A DNA stretch of 64,000 bases from assembly GCA_019638625.1 (NCBI GenBank), contig JAHBTK010000005.1, forward strand, positions 496,001-560,000, given 5' to 3'. The notes beneath the pieces were generated by a model that saw nothing but the letters and a program-made list of their open reading frames with translations, was not told the DNA's origin and searched no databases. The position numbers and the translations under genes are program-made. Source of the stretch: Chitinophagaceae bacterium (lineage in GTDB: Bacteria; Bacteroidota; Bacteroidia; Chitinophagales; Chitinophagaceae). This document shows, in pieces, positions 1 to 8,879 of the stretch (the stretch's first letter is position 1; each line of letters begins with the position of its first letter).

Positions 1-726
1 TACCCAGTCTTCCTTAAACTGCTGTTTGCGGTATTGTATGGCTGACCAAAGACGGCTGATCTGCGTATCCATTATTTCTACCGCTTTATAAAACTGCGGG
101 CTGTCGCCATACATATGCCCCATATCATCGGTATATTCCAGGTACACCCAGGAGAGGTCGGGGGATTCTTTACGGATATAGTCGGCAGCGTGGTTCACCA
201 CTGCTTCGTCTATGCGATGCATGAAGTCCCTTTCTTTATCATGCGGATAATTCACGGTATCCAGTTCCAATCCGTCAAAATGGTAGTCCAGTTTGATTTT
301 TCCGGTAGCTTCCAATCCTTCCCCTACCAACTTTGTCCGGTTGTCCTCCCAACTGGAAAAAACAGCCGTTTTTTTGGCGGGATACTGGTCTTTAAATAAC
401 CGGAAAATTGTGGGATAATTATAATTGGGAGCGGCAATATCGTTGCCCCATACATTGTGCTTATTCACCCAGGTTCCCGTTAGTAAACTGTTGTAACCCA
501 CCGCAGAGATGGTAGGTGTTTGTGAATAACCTCCCTTCTCCCCGCCAACATACGCCCTGGTATAGCCTCCTTCCCTGGCAATGGCATCCAGCGCCGGAGT
601 ATTCAGCTTTTCAATAACATCAGCGGAAATGCCATCTACTATCACAAAAATAGCTTTCCTGTTCTGTTGCGAAAAGCAATGGCCGGTAATCGAAACAATA
701 AGTAGTCCTGCAATTAAATACTTCAT
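1..726 (-). CDS. Alkaline-phosphatase-family (nucleotide pyrophosphatase/phosphodiesterase-like) protein, partial
   Basis: The gene runs off the left edge; 242 codons are visible from an ATG at 724-726, with no stop. It starts with a signal peptide (MKYLIAGLLIVSITGHCFSQ). A typical phosphodiesterase opening follows: AIFVIVDGISADVIEKLNTP, with the metal-binding Asp in VDG. The next part is EKGGYSQTPTISAVGYNSLL, where the Thr of the SQTPTIS segment is the expected nucleophile, then a TGTWVNKHNVWGND segment and a later YTDDMGHMYGDSPQ metal-binding segment. The family hydrolyses phosphodiesters or phosphomonoesters with two zinc ions; this one is probably periplasmic. Substrate cannot be told. 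A second family member lies at 42109-43761. About half of the usual ~400-500 residues is visible. Confidence 0.88.
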   Translation of the reverse strand, partial: MKYLIAGLLIVSITGHCFSQQNRKAIFVIVDGISADVIEKLNTPALDAIAREGGYTRAYVGGEKGGYSQTPTISAVGYNSLLTGTWVNKHNVWGNDIAAPNYNYPTIFRLFKDQYPAKKTAVFSSWEDNRTKLVGEGLEATGKIKLDYHFDGLELDTVNYPHDKERDFMHRIDEAVVNHAADYIRKESPDLSWVYLEYTDDMGHMYGDSPQFYKAVEIMDTQISRLWSAIQYRKQQFKEDWV

Positions 727-870
727 GATTCTTTATTTATAGAGCCTGATAGAGTTGTAAACCGTATAAAAGTAGGTTTTTGCGCGTATATAAGCTCCTT
801 GCAGGGAAAACTTTTCAAAAAATAATTTTCAGAGGAAATTGGCCATTGTGTAAATTTTATAGCCAACGTT

Positions 871-1485
871 CTATAAGATCCCTCTTTTCATTGCCTTTGC
901 TATCAGCATAGCTGTATTGGTCGCGTTGAATTTTTCAATCAGGCTTTTGCGGTGGGTGTTTACGGTAGGGATGCTGATAAAAAGTTGCGCCGCTATCTCG
1001 GCATTGGTGAGGCCTTCTGCAATAAGTTGCAGTACTTCTTTCTCGCGGCGGGTGATAACGGGCGCCTCACCGGCAGTTTCACGGAGTGATTGCGCTGCTT
1101 CGAAACTGAGGAATGTTTTGCCCGTTCTTACCGTAGTAATAGCCGTAAGCAGTTCTTCCTTTGTGGCGTTTTTCAGCACATAGCCCGATGCGCCGTTGTC
1201 CATCATGTTGCGGATAACGGGTTGCTGATTAAATGTGCTAAGCCCCAGGATAGCAACAGCAGGATATAATGCTTTTACTTCTTTGCAGAGATCAATACCA
1301 CTTTTGTCGGGAAGGTTGATGTCCATCAGGATAACGTCGGGCTCCTGTTGCCTCAGGAAAGCAAGACAGGATGAAGCATTCATAGCGTGTCCCACCCACT
1401 CTACATCCTTTTCGCCCTGCAGCAACGAACGGATGCCTTCTATCACCATGTAATGGTCGTCCACTATGAATAATTTTGTTTTCAT
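871..1485 (-). CDS. NarL/LuxR-type response regulator
   Basis: 204 residues. The receiver domain (about 1-120) has the acidic pocket DD at 9-10 and the phosphoacceptor Asp55 in LMDINLPD. The C-terminal LuxR helix-turn-helix (about 140-204) contains TRREKEVLQLIAEGLTNAEIA. I start at the ATG at 1483-1485, preceded by an AAGGAA stretch; a longer in-frame start at 1563 would add 26 residues that do not fit the domain. It lies downstream of the TPR histidine kinase at 1615-3555 on the same strand, 129 bases away, so it is most likely that kinase's partner and a DNA-binding activator or repressor. Its target is unknown; the divergent exported-protein array starting at 3727 is the obvious candidate. 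Confidence 0.93.
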   Translation of the reverse strand: MKTKLFIVDDHYMVIEGIRSLLQGEKDVEWVGHAMNASSCLAFLRQQEPDVILMDINLPDKSGIDLCKEVKALYPAVAILGLSTFNQQPVIRNMMDNGASGYVLKNATKEELLTAITTVRTGKTFLSFEAAQSLRETAGEAPVITRREKEVLQLIAEGLTNAEIAAQLFISIPTVNTHRKSLIEKFNATNTAMLIAKAMKRGIL

Positions 1486-1493
1486 TTCCTTTT

Positions 1494-1590
1494 TTCGCCA
1501 CAAAGATACGAAGGCATGAAGTTTTTTATTGCCACCAACCTGCCTGCAGGAATACAGAGGCACAAAGTTCTCTTCGTGTTTTTGTACCTT
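1494..1590. repeat. Decayed intergenic repeat of the CACGAAGGCACAAAG type
   Basis: The gap between regulator and kinase is filled with CACAAAG / ACGAAGG / GCACAAAG / TTCGTG words in both orientations, interrupted by a CCTGCCTGCAGG palindrome at about 1541-1552. A related remnant (TTTGCGCCTTCGTGGTTC) lies near 31280-31310. Such sequences are common non-coding filler in Bacteroidota (from memory, not searched). No coding sense is seen. Confidence 0.5.
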
Positions 1591-1614
1591 AACTTCCCGT
1601 AGCGCCTCCCCGGG

Positions 1615-3555
1615 CTATAACCCTATTTCAATCAAAACCGAAGTGCCTTTGCCGGGCCCGGATTGTACATCCAGTTTCCCTTTCAGGAAATCAACCCGGT
1701 TTTGAATATTGCTCCAACCTATGCCACCCGATTGTTTCAGCAATGCGGTATCAAATCCTTTTCCGTCGTCTTCTACCGTAATAACAAGCAGGTTTTCCTG
1801 TTCCGCTGCATGTGCCTGCACCAGTACATGCGTGGCTGCAGCATGTTTGATGGCATTGTTCACCAGTTCCTGCACAATACGGTACACCGTCACAGCGGTA
1901 GTTTGTTCAACAACTGTATTTTCCATACCGATCGACTGATAGCTGGTGCGGATAGCGCCGCTGCTGTCAACCTCGTTGCAAAATTCCTTTAAGGCTGCAT
2001 TCAGTCCATACCGTACCAGTATTTCAGGCATCATGTTATGTGCTACCCGGCGCATTTCCCTGATAGAACTGTCGAGCATGTCGAGGCTCCGTTCAAAAGC
2101 CTGTGCATTATCAGGCGTAAGGATGAGATTGTCTTTCATATTCTGAAATGAAAATTTAATACCGCTGAGCATACCACCCAGGCCGTCATGCAGGTCTTTG
2201 GCTAAGCGAGTACGCTCCTGCTCTTCGCCTTTGAGTATGGCTTCGGTAGCAGTGAGTTGCTTTTCGGTTTCCAGCTCATCTATTCTTGCCTGCTGTAAGC
2301 GCTGCCGGTGTTTATAGTTGCGATAGCTCAGCAATAATATCACCCCCAATGCCGCAGCGCCTCCGATAAGAATATAATTCAGTATGTTTTTTTGTTGGAG
2401 TTTTGCCTGTTGCAGTTGTATCCGGGCTTCTTTTTTTTCGGTTTCAAACTGTTTTTCTAAAAGCAGGGTTTTGTTTTGAATTTCTTCTCCCATGAGACTG
2501 TCCGCCAGCGCCTCTGCCTCTGAATCCATCCGGTAGGACTCCTCATACCGGTGCATGGCCAGTAAAACAGCCCCCAGGGTTTTCAAACCAGAGGCATGCT
2601 CCTTCCGGAAGTTGCCTTTTTGGGTAATCTCCAATGCAAGGGAAATATATTTATGGGCGGCATCCAGATCGTTTTTGAATACATAGTAATTGGCCAGGCC
2701 CCGGTAAGCAATGGCTTCACTTTCCGGAGTACCCAATTCGCGGCTTAGAGCCGCTACTTTTTCTGAGTAAGGCTTTATACTGTCTACCTGAAGCATATTC
2801 TGATAAATATTACTGATATTCAGCAATATGGTCTTTTCGTGTGCTTTATAGTTAATCCCCCGGGCCAATGTCAATGCTTCCTTTAAATAAGCCAGGGCGG
2901 TATCATGCTGATTCAGTCGTTCATACACGTTTGCCGCATTCGAGAGGGCGGCGCTCAAACTCGCGGGGTCGTTGGCTTTGCGCAACACGGCTATGGCCTG
3001 CTCGCCATAGACCAACGCTTTATCGTGCTGGCGCAACTCCATATAAGTAACCTGGAGCAAATCGGCCAGCCGGGCGATCAACACTTCATCGCCTACGGCT
3101 TCAAAATTTTTCAGGGCTACCTGGTAATAGTACACTGCGCTGTCGTATTGACTGAGGTTGAGGAAAACGTTGCCCAGATTGGCATTGGATCGTCCTATCT
3201 GGAATTTATCCCCCAGTTCTTCAGCCAGTTTAACCGACTGCCTGTTCAGCAGCATTGAACTGTCGTATTGCCCTTTGAGATTGAGCAGGTAGGAATAATT
3301 GGCGATGAATTTTATGATTCCCTCTTTGTATCCCAGCTTTTCGCTTAAACCTCTTACTTCCAGGTAGTATTTAGCGGCGGTTTCGGGGTCGTCCCATTCG
3401 TATTGATTGCCAATTTCGATCAGCAGCCGCACTTTGGACGTATCTTCTTTGGCGGCAGGCAACAGGCTCAGCAGGCTATCCCTGTTCATAGGAGTCTGCG
3501 CCCCGGCTATTCCATACCAGGTACACAGCAATAATACCAGGAACCATTTTTTCAT
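1615..3555 (-). CDS. TPR-containing membrane sensor histidine kinase
   Basis: 646 residues. A signal peptide (1-20) leads into TPR-type helical repeats (about 40-350) that should be periplasmic. A coiled coil (about 360-390) and one membrane helix (about 391-411, NYILIGGAAALGVILLL) follow, then a cytoplasmic kinase. The HisKA_3 dimerisation box has the phosphoacceptor His456 in LAKDLHDGLGG. The ATPase domain has an N-box (ELVNNAIKHA, 563-572), DDGKGFD (596-602) and a GGIGWSNI glycine box (610-617), so it looks catalytically intact. The family autophosphorylates and passes phosphate to a NarL-type regulator, here the gene at 871-1485. The signal sensed by the TPR domain is unknown. It is paralogous in architecture to the kinase at 58041-60047. 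Confidence 0.93.
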   Translation of the reverse strand: MKKWFLVLLLCTWYGIAGAQTPMNRDSLLSLLPAAKEDTSKVRLLIEIGNQYEWDDPETAAKYYLEVRGLSEKLGYKEGIIKFIANYSYLLNLKGQYDSSMLLNRQSVKLAEELGDKFQIGRSNANLGNVFLNLSQYDSAVYYYQVALKNFEAVGDEVLIARLADLLQVTYMELRQHDKALVYGEQAIAVLRKANDPASLSAALSNAANVYERLNQHDTALAYLKEALTLARGINYKAHEKTILLNISNIYQNMLQVDSIKPYSEKVAALSRELGTPESEAIAYRGLANYYVFKNDLDAAHKYISLALEITQKGNFRKEHASGLKTLGAVLLAMHRYEESYRMDSEAEALADSLMGEEIQNKTLLLEKQFETEKKEARIQLQQAKLQQKNILNYILIGGAAALGVILLLSYRNYKHRQRLQQARIDELETEKQLTATEAILKGEEQERTRLAKDLHDGLGGMLSGIKFSFQNMKDNLILTPDNAQAFERSLDMLDSSIREMRRVAHNMMPEILVRYGLNAALKEFCNEVDSSGAIRTSYQSIGMENTVVEQTTAVTVYRIVQELVNNAIKHAAATHVLVQAHAAEQENLLVITVEDDGKGFDTALLKQSGGIGWSNIQNRVDFLKGKLDVQSGPGKGTSVLIEIGL

Positions 3556-3726
3556 ACCACCGGGGTTATTTCACTTAAATGATACAAATGAACATACAAT
3601 TTGCTTGCTGCGCACTCCTCTTTTTTAATGATTTTTTATCCTGAAAAAATCCTCTTTTTTCAGGATAGGAAAACTGTATCGTATGTATAAAATTTGTTTG
3701 TCGAAAATAATTAAATTTTTACTACA

Positions 3727-4731
3727 ATGAAACCGCTATTCAACTTATTAACGGCTACCGGGATGATATATCCTTTGAATAACCGTGCAACAGTAATAAT
3801 GCTCGCCATCATACTGGCAACTACAACTATCTGCCGGGCGCAGATTCAGGAACCACCTAAACCCAAAACACCTAATACACAAATTAAAGATCCAATTCCG
3901 GTTTCTTCCAATGATATATTGAACGCAAAAAAAGTATCAGTCAATGTTCCCAGGCTGGTGCGGGGCAAAGATTTAAGGGTAGTCATTGATAACGTTACTG
4001 ATAATTCTACGAATAGTACAAATCAATATACCGTCAAATATACCCTCATCAATTCCGGCACCGAGGATATAGATATAACAGGTGTGGCGATGCAGGGGAA
4101 ATTTTCAACCGGGCAAGCCGCCGGCGGCACAACATTTGGAGCGCAATTTATTGCAAGTGTATTGAATGGTGATCCCATCCTGCGTGTCGGCGAATCCTTG
4201 CAAACGGGAATCCTTGCAACCGGTTATGAACTTTACACCAATGGCGGTCCTTACAAATATATTTTGACAGCAGATGCTACCAATAAAATTGCCGAAGCCA
4301 ACGAAAACAACAACACCGCAGAAGTTCAGGTAACGGCACATATTCCTCCACCGGCTGCGCCTGACCCGGCTCTTAAGCCGGATTTAATCATTGCCAGCCT
4401 GTCAGTCAACTATACCGATAAGCTAAATATTAGCTATACAATAAAAAATATCGGACAAGGGGCAATTGACCTTAAAAAAGCATCTGTTTCAGGAACAATA
4501 GAGAAGCCAAACAATATATATGTCGGTGGAGGCTGCGGGTTTCCTGTTTATATGCTTCTTGCTCCTAAAAGCCTTGCCCCGGGAGAGTCCTATTCCTCAT
4601 CGTTTCCTTGCTCCAGCGATCTTATATCCGGGCAACAATATGTTTATATACTTACTGTAGGCAGCACTTATGAAGTCCCCGAATCAAGCACTGCCAACAA
4701 CGCTGCATCTGTTCAGTTTACAAAGCCGTAA
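3727..4731 (+). CDS. Exported protein with two CARDB-like domains
   Basis: 334 residues. An extended N-region leads to a hydrophobic stretch (VIMLAIILATTTICRAQ, about 23-39) that fits a signal peptide. Met13 is an alternative start; I keep Met1 because a TACTACA stretch precedes it, as before other genes in this array. Two Ig-like domains follow (about 50-205 and 217-334). Each ends in the CARDB signature of an Asn-rich turn (EANENNNTAEVQV and ESSTANNAASVQF) after a YxYILT strand. CARDB domains act as adhesive or spacer modules in surface and secreted proteins. It is the first gene of a co-directional exported array, 9 bases before the next gene. Specific function unknown. Confidence 0.8.
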   Translation: MKPLFNLLTATGMIYPLNNRATVIMLAIILATTTICRAQIQEPPKPKTPNTQIKDPIPVSSNDILNAKKVSVNVPRLVRGKDLRVVIDNVTDNSTNSTNQYTVKYTLINSGTEDIDITGVAMQGKFSTGQAAGGTTFGAQFIASVLNGDPILRVGESLQTGILATGYELYTNGGPYKYILTADATNKIAEANENNNTAEVQVTAHIPPPAAPDPALKPDLIIASLSVNYTDKLNISYTIKNIGQGAIDLKKASVSGTIEKPNNIYVGGGCGFPVYMLLAPKSLAPGESYSSSFPCSSDLISGQQYVYILTVGSTYEVPESSTANNAASVQFTKP

Positions 4732-4740
4732 AATCAAACA

Positions 4741-5370
4741 ATGAAAAAAATATTTTTTATCGCATGTTGCCTGTTGATAAACGCAGGCAGTATATATGCC
4801 CAAAAAACCGACACCGATTATTTTTTGGCGGCGGCAACTATTAGGGTATCAACCGGCAATGATAACAAAGAAGCATTTAATTCTTATGCGTCTTTCTATG
4901 TTCGCCCGAGAAAGGCAGATGGAATGGTAGTATATAAAACAGAGAACTATAACAATGAGATAAAGATAAATTCTACCGTCAGTTTTGCATTAGACAGGGC
5001 TGCTTCCCTTACAGCCCCCAAAAACTCGTTACAATACTATAAGCAAAATGGGCTTGTCGCAGAGGTTTTTTATTGCAACCGGGTATTTCTTACGGACGCA
5101 TGGAAAATTAAATCGGTATCCATTACGCTTCAGTTTAAAGATGCCAACGGCAACCCTGCACCAGGCGGCTTTGCATCTAAAACTATTAGTTTCTCAAATT
5201 CTGAAGTTTTATTAGGCTTCAGAATTGGCATTAGCAATCCGTTTTGGATTAGAAAGGCAGGTGATTGTGGCGCAAGCGACCAATTTAGCAAAATGGTACT
5301 CAAAACAGACGAATATTTTAATCCATTGACACCTAAGCTATTTAGAAGTTGGGAAAATGATTTTAATTAA
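4741..5370 (+). CDS. Exported protein of unknown function
   Basis: 209 residues with a clear signal peptide (MKKIFFIACCLLINAGSIYAQ). The mature part is beta-rich, with alternating hydrophobic strands (ASFYVRPRKADGMVVYKTEN, VSITLQFKDANGNPAPGG), and resembles a single periplasmic or secreted beta-sandwich. I recognise no family. It lies 9 bases after the CARDB gene and 20 before the next, so it is probably co-transcribed with the array. Confidence 0.75.
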   Translation: MKKIFFIACCLLINAGSIYAQKTDTDYFLAAATIRVSTGNDNKEAFNSYASFYVRPRKADGMVVYKTENYNNEIKINSTVSFALDRAASLTAPKNSLQYYKQNGLVAEVFYCNRVFLTDAWKIKSVSITLQFKDANGNPAPGGFASKTISFSNSEVLLGFRIGISNPFWIRKAGDCGASDQFSKMVLKTDEYFNPLTPKLFRSWENDFN

Positions 5371-5390
5371 AAAAGCAAATACTTATTACA

Positions 5391-6650
5391 ATGAAAACAA
5401 TTGTAATCTTCTCCTTTTTCTTAGCAGCATACTCCCAGTTTCCGGTTGCCTGCAGTAATCCCAACGCACAGGCGCAAGATATGAGCAATGCTAATGCGCA
5501 GCTAACTGGCTCCTGGGGATATTTCGGCGACAAATCACAGCCTGGCGTTTATATTTTTAACCGGGACGGTTCATTTATGCACTATACTGCTGTAAGAAAT
5601 AATTATTTAAGAACAGGTTCGCTCTATGCCATGGAAGCCCTATACAAAGGCAATTATCAAACAAAGGGTAAAACCATTTTTTTCAGTAATGTTTCCATTG
5701 CCAGGTTTGACCGCACAAAGGACAACGCGAACCGCAACCGCATTGGCGACATAGCGCATGCGAAAAAAATGCTGAACACCACAACCGGCTTCAGCCCCTG
5801 GACACTCGAGGCGGTGGAATTCAACTTTATTGAACCCGGCGTGGTGCGCATAGCCAAAAAGGATGATAAAGATGAAGTCCGTACTGTATACAGAGCCGAT
5901 TGGGATAAGGATGCCGCATCTCCCGCAGGTAAAAATATTGACCGGCAATTGACAGGAAGCTGGCAGGCTTCCACGGCTGAAATTTATGTATTTCATGATG
6001 ACGGAAGGTTTAATCATTTCAGTACTTCAAGCCGCACAGAAGGCAGGTTCACTGCATCGGAGGGTAAAATATATTTTACCAACATCATATACGAAAAAGG
6101 GGAAACCTGGGAAGAAAAATATCCCGATGCGGTATATGAATATGAAATGGGTAAAGATGGTGACGGCGATTATCTTAACATAGCGAATTTTCTGTACGGA
6201 GTTACTCACGTGGATATTAGTACCGCTTATACATTCAGAAAATCAAAACAAAAGAATGATAAAAGTGAAGCGGCCACGGATAAAAGTACCAACTCTTTTC
6301 AACTGAAAATCTATCATGGGTTTGATTTCCCCAACAAACGTGTTGTTAAGTACGATAGCAGACCAGAGCTGACGGATCTTCGATTTTATCAGCAGACACG
6401 GCGAACGGGTGTATTTGCATACCTCGGCGCAGCAAAGATTCGTGAGTTTGATAATCCGCCCACCGGTCTTTCGGCAGCGCAGGTGAACGGATGGAATGAT
6501 TATTCATTCTCTCCTAAAACAGGAGCGTATTACGTCATTCGCTCAAGAGACGGACGCCATTATCTGCTGCATTTGAAAAAATTTGACAACCAGGCCAAGG
6601 CAGCAGGCTACTGGCAGTTGGAGTTGGAGTGGAAAGAAATTTCAATATAA
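5391..6650 (+). CDS. Exported protein with two lipocalin-like GSW repeats
   Basis: 419 residues with a signal peptide (ending near GSNPNAQAQ-like residues, about 20-29). It holds two internal repeats, at about 35-165 and 184-285. Each begins QLTGSW, followed by a VYIFNRDGSFMHY or IYVFHDDGRFNHF strand. This is the look of a lipocalin-like or 'copper-resistance NlpE/DUF4488'-style beta-barrel that starts with GxW, but the exact family is uncertain. A third, unrelated C-terminal part (about 300-419) ends in YWQLELEWKEISI. The gene is preceded by the TATTACA start context shared with the 6687 gene. Role unknown; probably periplasmic. Confidence 0.72.
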   Translation: MKTIVIFSFFLAAYSQFPVACSNPNAQAQDMSNANAQLTGSWGYFGDKSQPGVYIFNRDGSFMHYTAVRNNYLRTGSLYAMEALYKGNYQTKGKTIFFSNVSIARFDRTKDNANRNRIGDIAHAKKMLNTTTGFSPWTLEAVEFNFIEPGVVRIAKKDDKDEVRTVYRADWDKDAASPAGKNIDRQLTGSWQASTAEIYVFHDDGRFNHFSTSSRTEGRFTASEGKIYFTNIIYEKGETWEEKYPDAVYEYEMGKDGDGDYLNIANFLYGVTHVDISTAYTFRKSKQKNDKSEAATDKSTNSFQLKIYHGFDFPNKRVVKYDSRPELTDLRFYQQTRRTGVFAYLGAAKIREFDNPPTGLSAAQVNGWNDYSFSPKTGAYYVIRSRDGRHYLLHLKKFDNQAKAAGYWQLELEWKEISI

Positions 6651-6686
6651 ATAACCAATAGACTAAACCTTATAATATTTATTACA

Positions 6687-8846
6687 ATGAAAAAAATAAT
6701 ACTAATGCTCATTGGCTTCCTGGTATGTATCGCCTTTGCTCAGGCGCAAAAAACTCCTGCCAAAAAGCAGCCCCCAAAAAAGGAGCAATCCATGGAAGAA
6801 ATGATGAAAGAACTGCAAAAGCAGATGGAATCCCTGGATCCGGAAAGCAGAAAAGTCATGGAGGAAACGGGCATGTTTGACCTGATGAAACAGGTTGAAA
6901 AAACAACCCGGGATGCAGATAAAATGGGTGTTGATATGCAAGCTGAGGCTGCAACAGATATCCAAAAAATCCCTGCTAAGCCCTCCGGCCTGCCCATTCT
7001 GGCTACGCCGGCAAGCAAAGAGCAGCTCAAAGCCTACCTGCAACCGCTGATGCAGAGCACCAATGCTGCTATTAAGCCCGACCATAAAGCCGAAATAACG
7101 AAACACCTCAACAAGGGAAAAGAAACCGGCGAGATCGCCATGGCGTACCTGATCAACAGGGAAATGGACAAAGCCCTGTACCTGCTGCTCAACGCCTGTC
7201 TCACCGACACGGAGGACTATGCTTCGCTTAACAATCTCGGGGCATTTATGACTATGAGCGGCTATGCCCACAAGTCATTACCGATATTGCAGTATGTGCA
7301 AAAACAATTTCCCAAAACCCCGCCTACGCTGCTCAACAATATTGGGCAGGCATGGCTTAGCTTAGGCCATTTAGACAAGGCCGACAAGTTTTTGAAAGAT
7401 GCACTCAAAAACGACTCTACCCAAGTTCAGGCATCTTATTCGCTTGCAGTAGTAGCCAAACACCAGGGCAATACAGCCAAGTGCATCGACTACATCAAAC
7501 AAACCATCGAAAACGGGGGAACCACAGGAGATGCTCTCAGCATACTCCCCAATGAGTATTCCGGAAAGGATATGGGAGAAATAATCAGGAATAAGTATAA
7601 GCAATACTATAAAAAAGACCATGCCATCACCAAACGTTTCCGGGCGCCTGCCATACCCGAAACTTATGAACAGGTAATAGCCTCTTACGATAAGGTGGAA
7701 GGGTTTTTCATGGACATGCATTATACGGCGGGCGAAGCCGGTAAAATAGCCGCCGAAATGAGTGAAAAACTCGAGCAGCAAAAGAATAAAATTCTTCAGG
7801 AACAGAACCGGGACCTCGCCAGCATGATGCAAAACCCCGGGGACCAGGGCGCCTTACTCAGGCATTACATCAAATACAACCACCCTCTAAGGCTTCAGGC
7901 TATTGCTTTTAGAAGCGGATCAGATTATAGCACTTCTTTTGAAGCCCGGCTGCGCCGGGAAGACGAAAAACGGGTGGAAAGCGACAAACAACTTCGGGAA
8001 TCGCTTGCGGGAATACAAAAGCAAATAAATGCGCTGCACAAGGAGGCAAACAAGCTGGAAGGCGGTGAAAACGGAGAGGAAGAATTGAAGAGAACAGAAT
8101 TGCTTGATAAGGCTTGTGTACTGGAATGGAACTACCAGGAGCAACTGCTCGCCGGCAGGGCCGCCATTGGTAATCTGTATATACAAAATATGGAAGACCT
8201 GTTGAACCAGGAATTGCAGGAAGAAATTTTCTGGCGCCTGATAGAGGGCTACCCTGCCGACCCGACCGCATCGGTCTATCGGGCATATTCCTCCTATTTA
8301 GCAGGTATTAACAGTTTAAAAAAAGTGTACCCCAACGTGTATGAGCTGCGCCAGCCCTGCAAGGAGAATCCGGGCCAGTTTTCTCTCATTAACGGGGAGA
8401 TACAGCAATGGGAAGCCGACCATTGCAATATAAGTTGGGGCATGGATGTAAAGGTTTTTAAAGGAAAATTTGATTGCAAGGGCATGAAGATGGAGTTAAA
8501 TTTTGCTGCCTTAAGCGCAGGATACGGTGCTGCCCAGAATCCTGCTACCGGCGAAATTTCCAGCCACACCATATCGGTTGATGTAGGTGTAGGTAAATCA
8601 TTTGATGTAGGAAAGACGGTAATTAAAGGCAATGTAGGCGCATCTGCAGGAGGATCTATCACCATAGACCGTACAGGCAATATAAGCGATATAACTGCCA
8701 GGGGTTCGGCAGGCGCCGGTATCAGTGGCCCCATAGGTAGCACAGGTGTGGGATTAGGAAGCGTAGAAGTGAGTATGAGTGGTGGTTTCAATTCGGCCGG
8801 CCCATCGGTTAATTCGCCAATAAGCAGCTTTTTGGGTGGTAAATAG
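6687..8846 (+). CDS. Exported TPR protein with glycine-rich C-terminal domain
   Basis: 719 residues. A signal peptide (MKKIILMLIGFLVCIAFAQAQ) leads into a charged, Met-rich helical N-region (KEQSMEEMMKELQKQMESLD). TPR repeats follow at about 150-270 (ASLNNLGAFMTMSGYAHKSL, TLLNNIGQAWLSLGHLDKAD), then long coiled-coil helices (about 360-490). Near 560 there is a Cys-bearing transition (PCKENPG, ADHCN), and then a C-terminal ~140-residue glycine/serine-rich beta region rich in VGxS/GxG. Its architecture matches the 717-codon gene at 11111-13264, so the two are distant paralogues. TPR domains mediate protein contacts; the partner here is unknown. It is intact, in contrast to the 11111 copy. Confidence 0.8.
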   Translation: MKKIILMLIGFLVCIAFAQAQKTPAKKQPPKKEQSMEEMMKELQKQMESLDPESRKVMEETGMFDLMKQVEKTTRDADKMGVDMQAEAATDIQKIPAKPSGLPILATPASKEQLKAYLQPLMQSTNAAIKPDHKAEITKHLNKGKETGEIAMAYLINREMDKALYLLLNACLTDTEDYASLNNLGAFMTMSGYAHKSLPILQYVQKQFPKTPPTLLNNIGQAWLSLGHLDKADKFLKDALKNDSTQVQASYSLAVVAKHQGNTAKCIDYIKQTIENGGTTGDALSILPNEYSGKDMGEIIRNKYKQYYKKDHAITKRFRAPAIPETYEQVIASYDKVEGFFMDMHYTAGEAGKIAAEMSEKLEQQKNKILQEQNRDLASMMQNPGDQGALLRHYIKYNHPLRLQAIAFRSGSDYSTSFEARLRREDEKRVESDKQLRESLAGIQKQINALHKEANKLEGGENGEEELKRTELLDKACVLEWNYQEQLLAGRAAIGNLYIQNMEDLLNQELQEEIFWRLIEGYPADPTASVYRAYSSYLAGINSLKKVYPNVYELRQPCKENPGQFSLINGEIQQWEADHCNISWGMDVKVFKGKFDCKGMKMELNFAALSAGYGAAQNPATGEISSHTISVDVGVGKSFDVGKTVIKGNVGASAGGSITIDRTGNISDITARGSAGAGISGPIGSTGVGLGSVEVSMSGGFNSAGPSVNSPISSFLGGK

Positions 8847-8879
8847 TTAAATGTCCTGGTAGCTAAAAAATATTTTACG

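Noticed and set aside
115..399. 94-codon plus-strand ORF
   Set aside because: It is the antisense shadow of the partial phosphodiesterase gene, which has a signal peptide and catalytic motifs on the minus strand.
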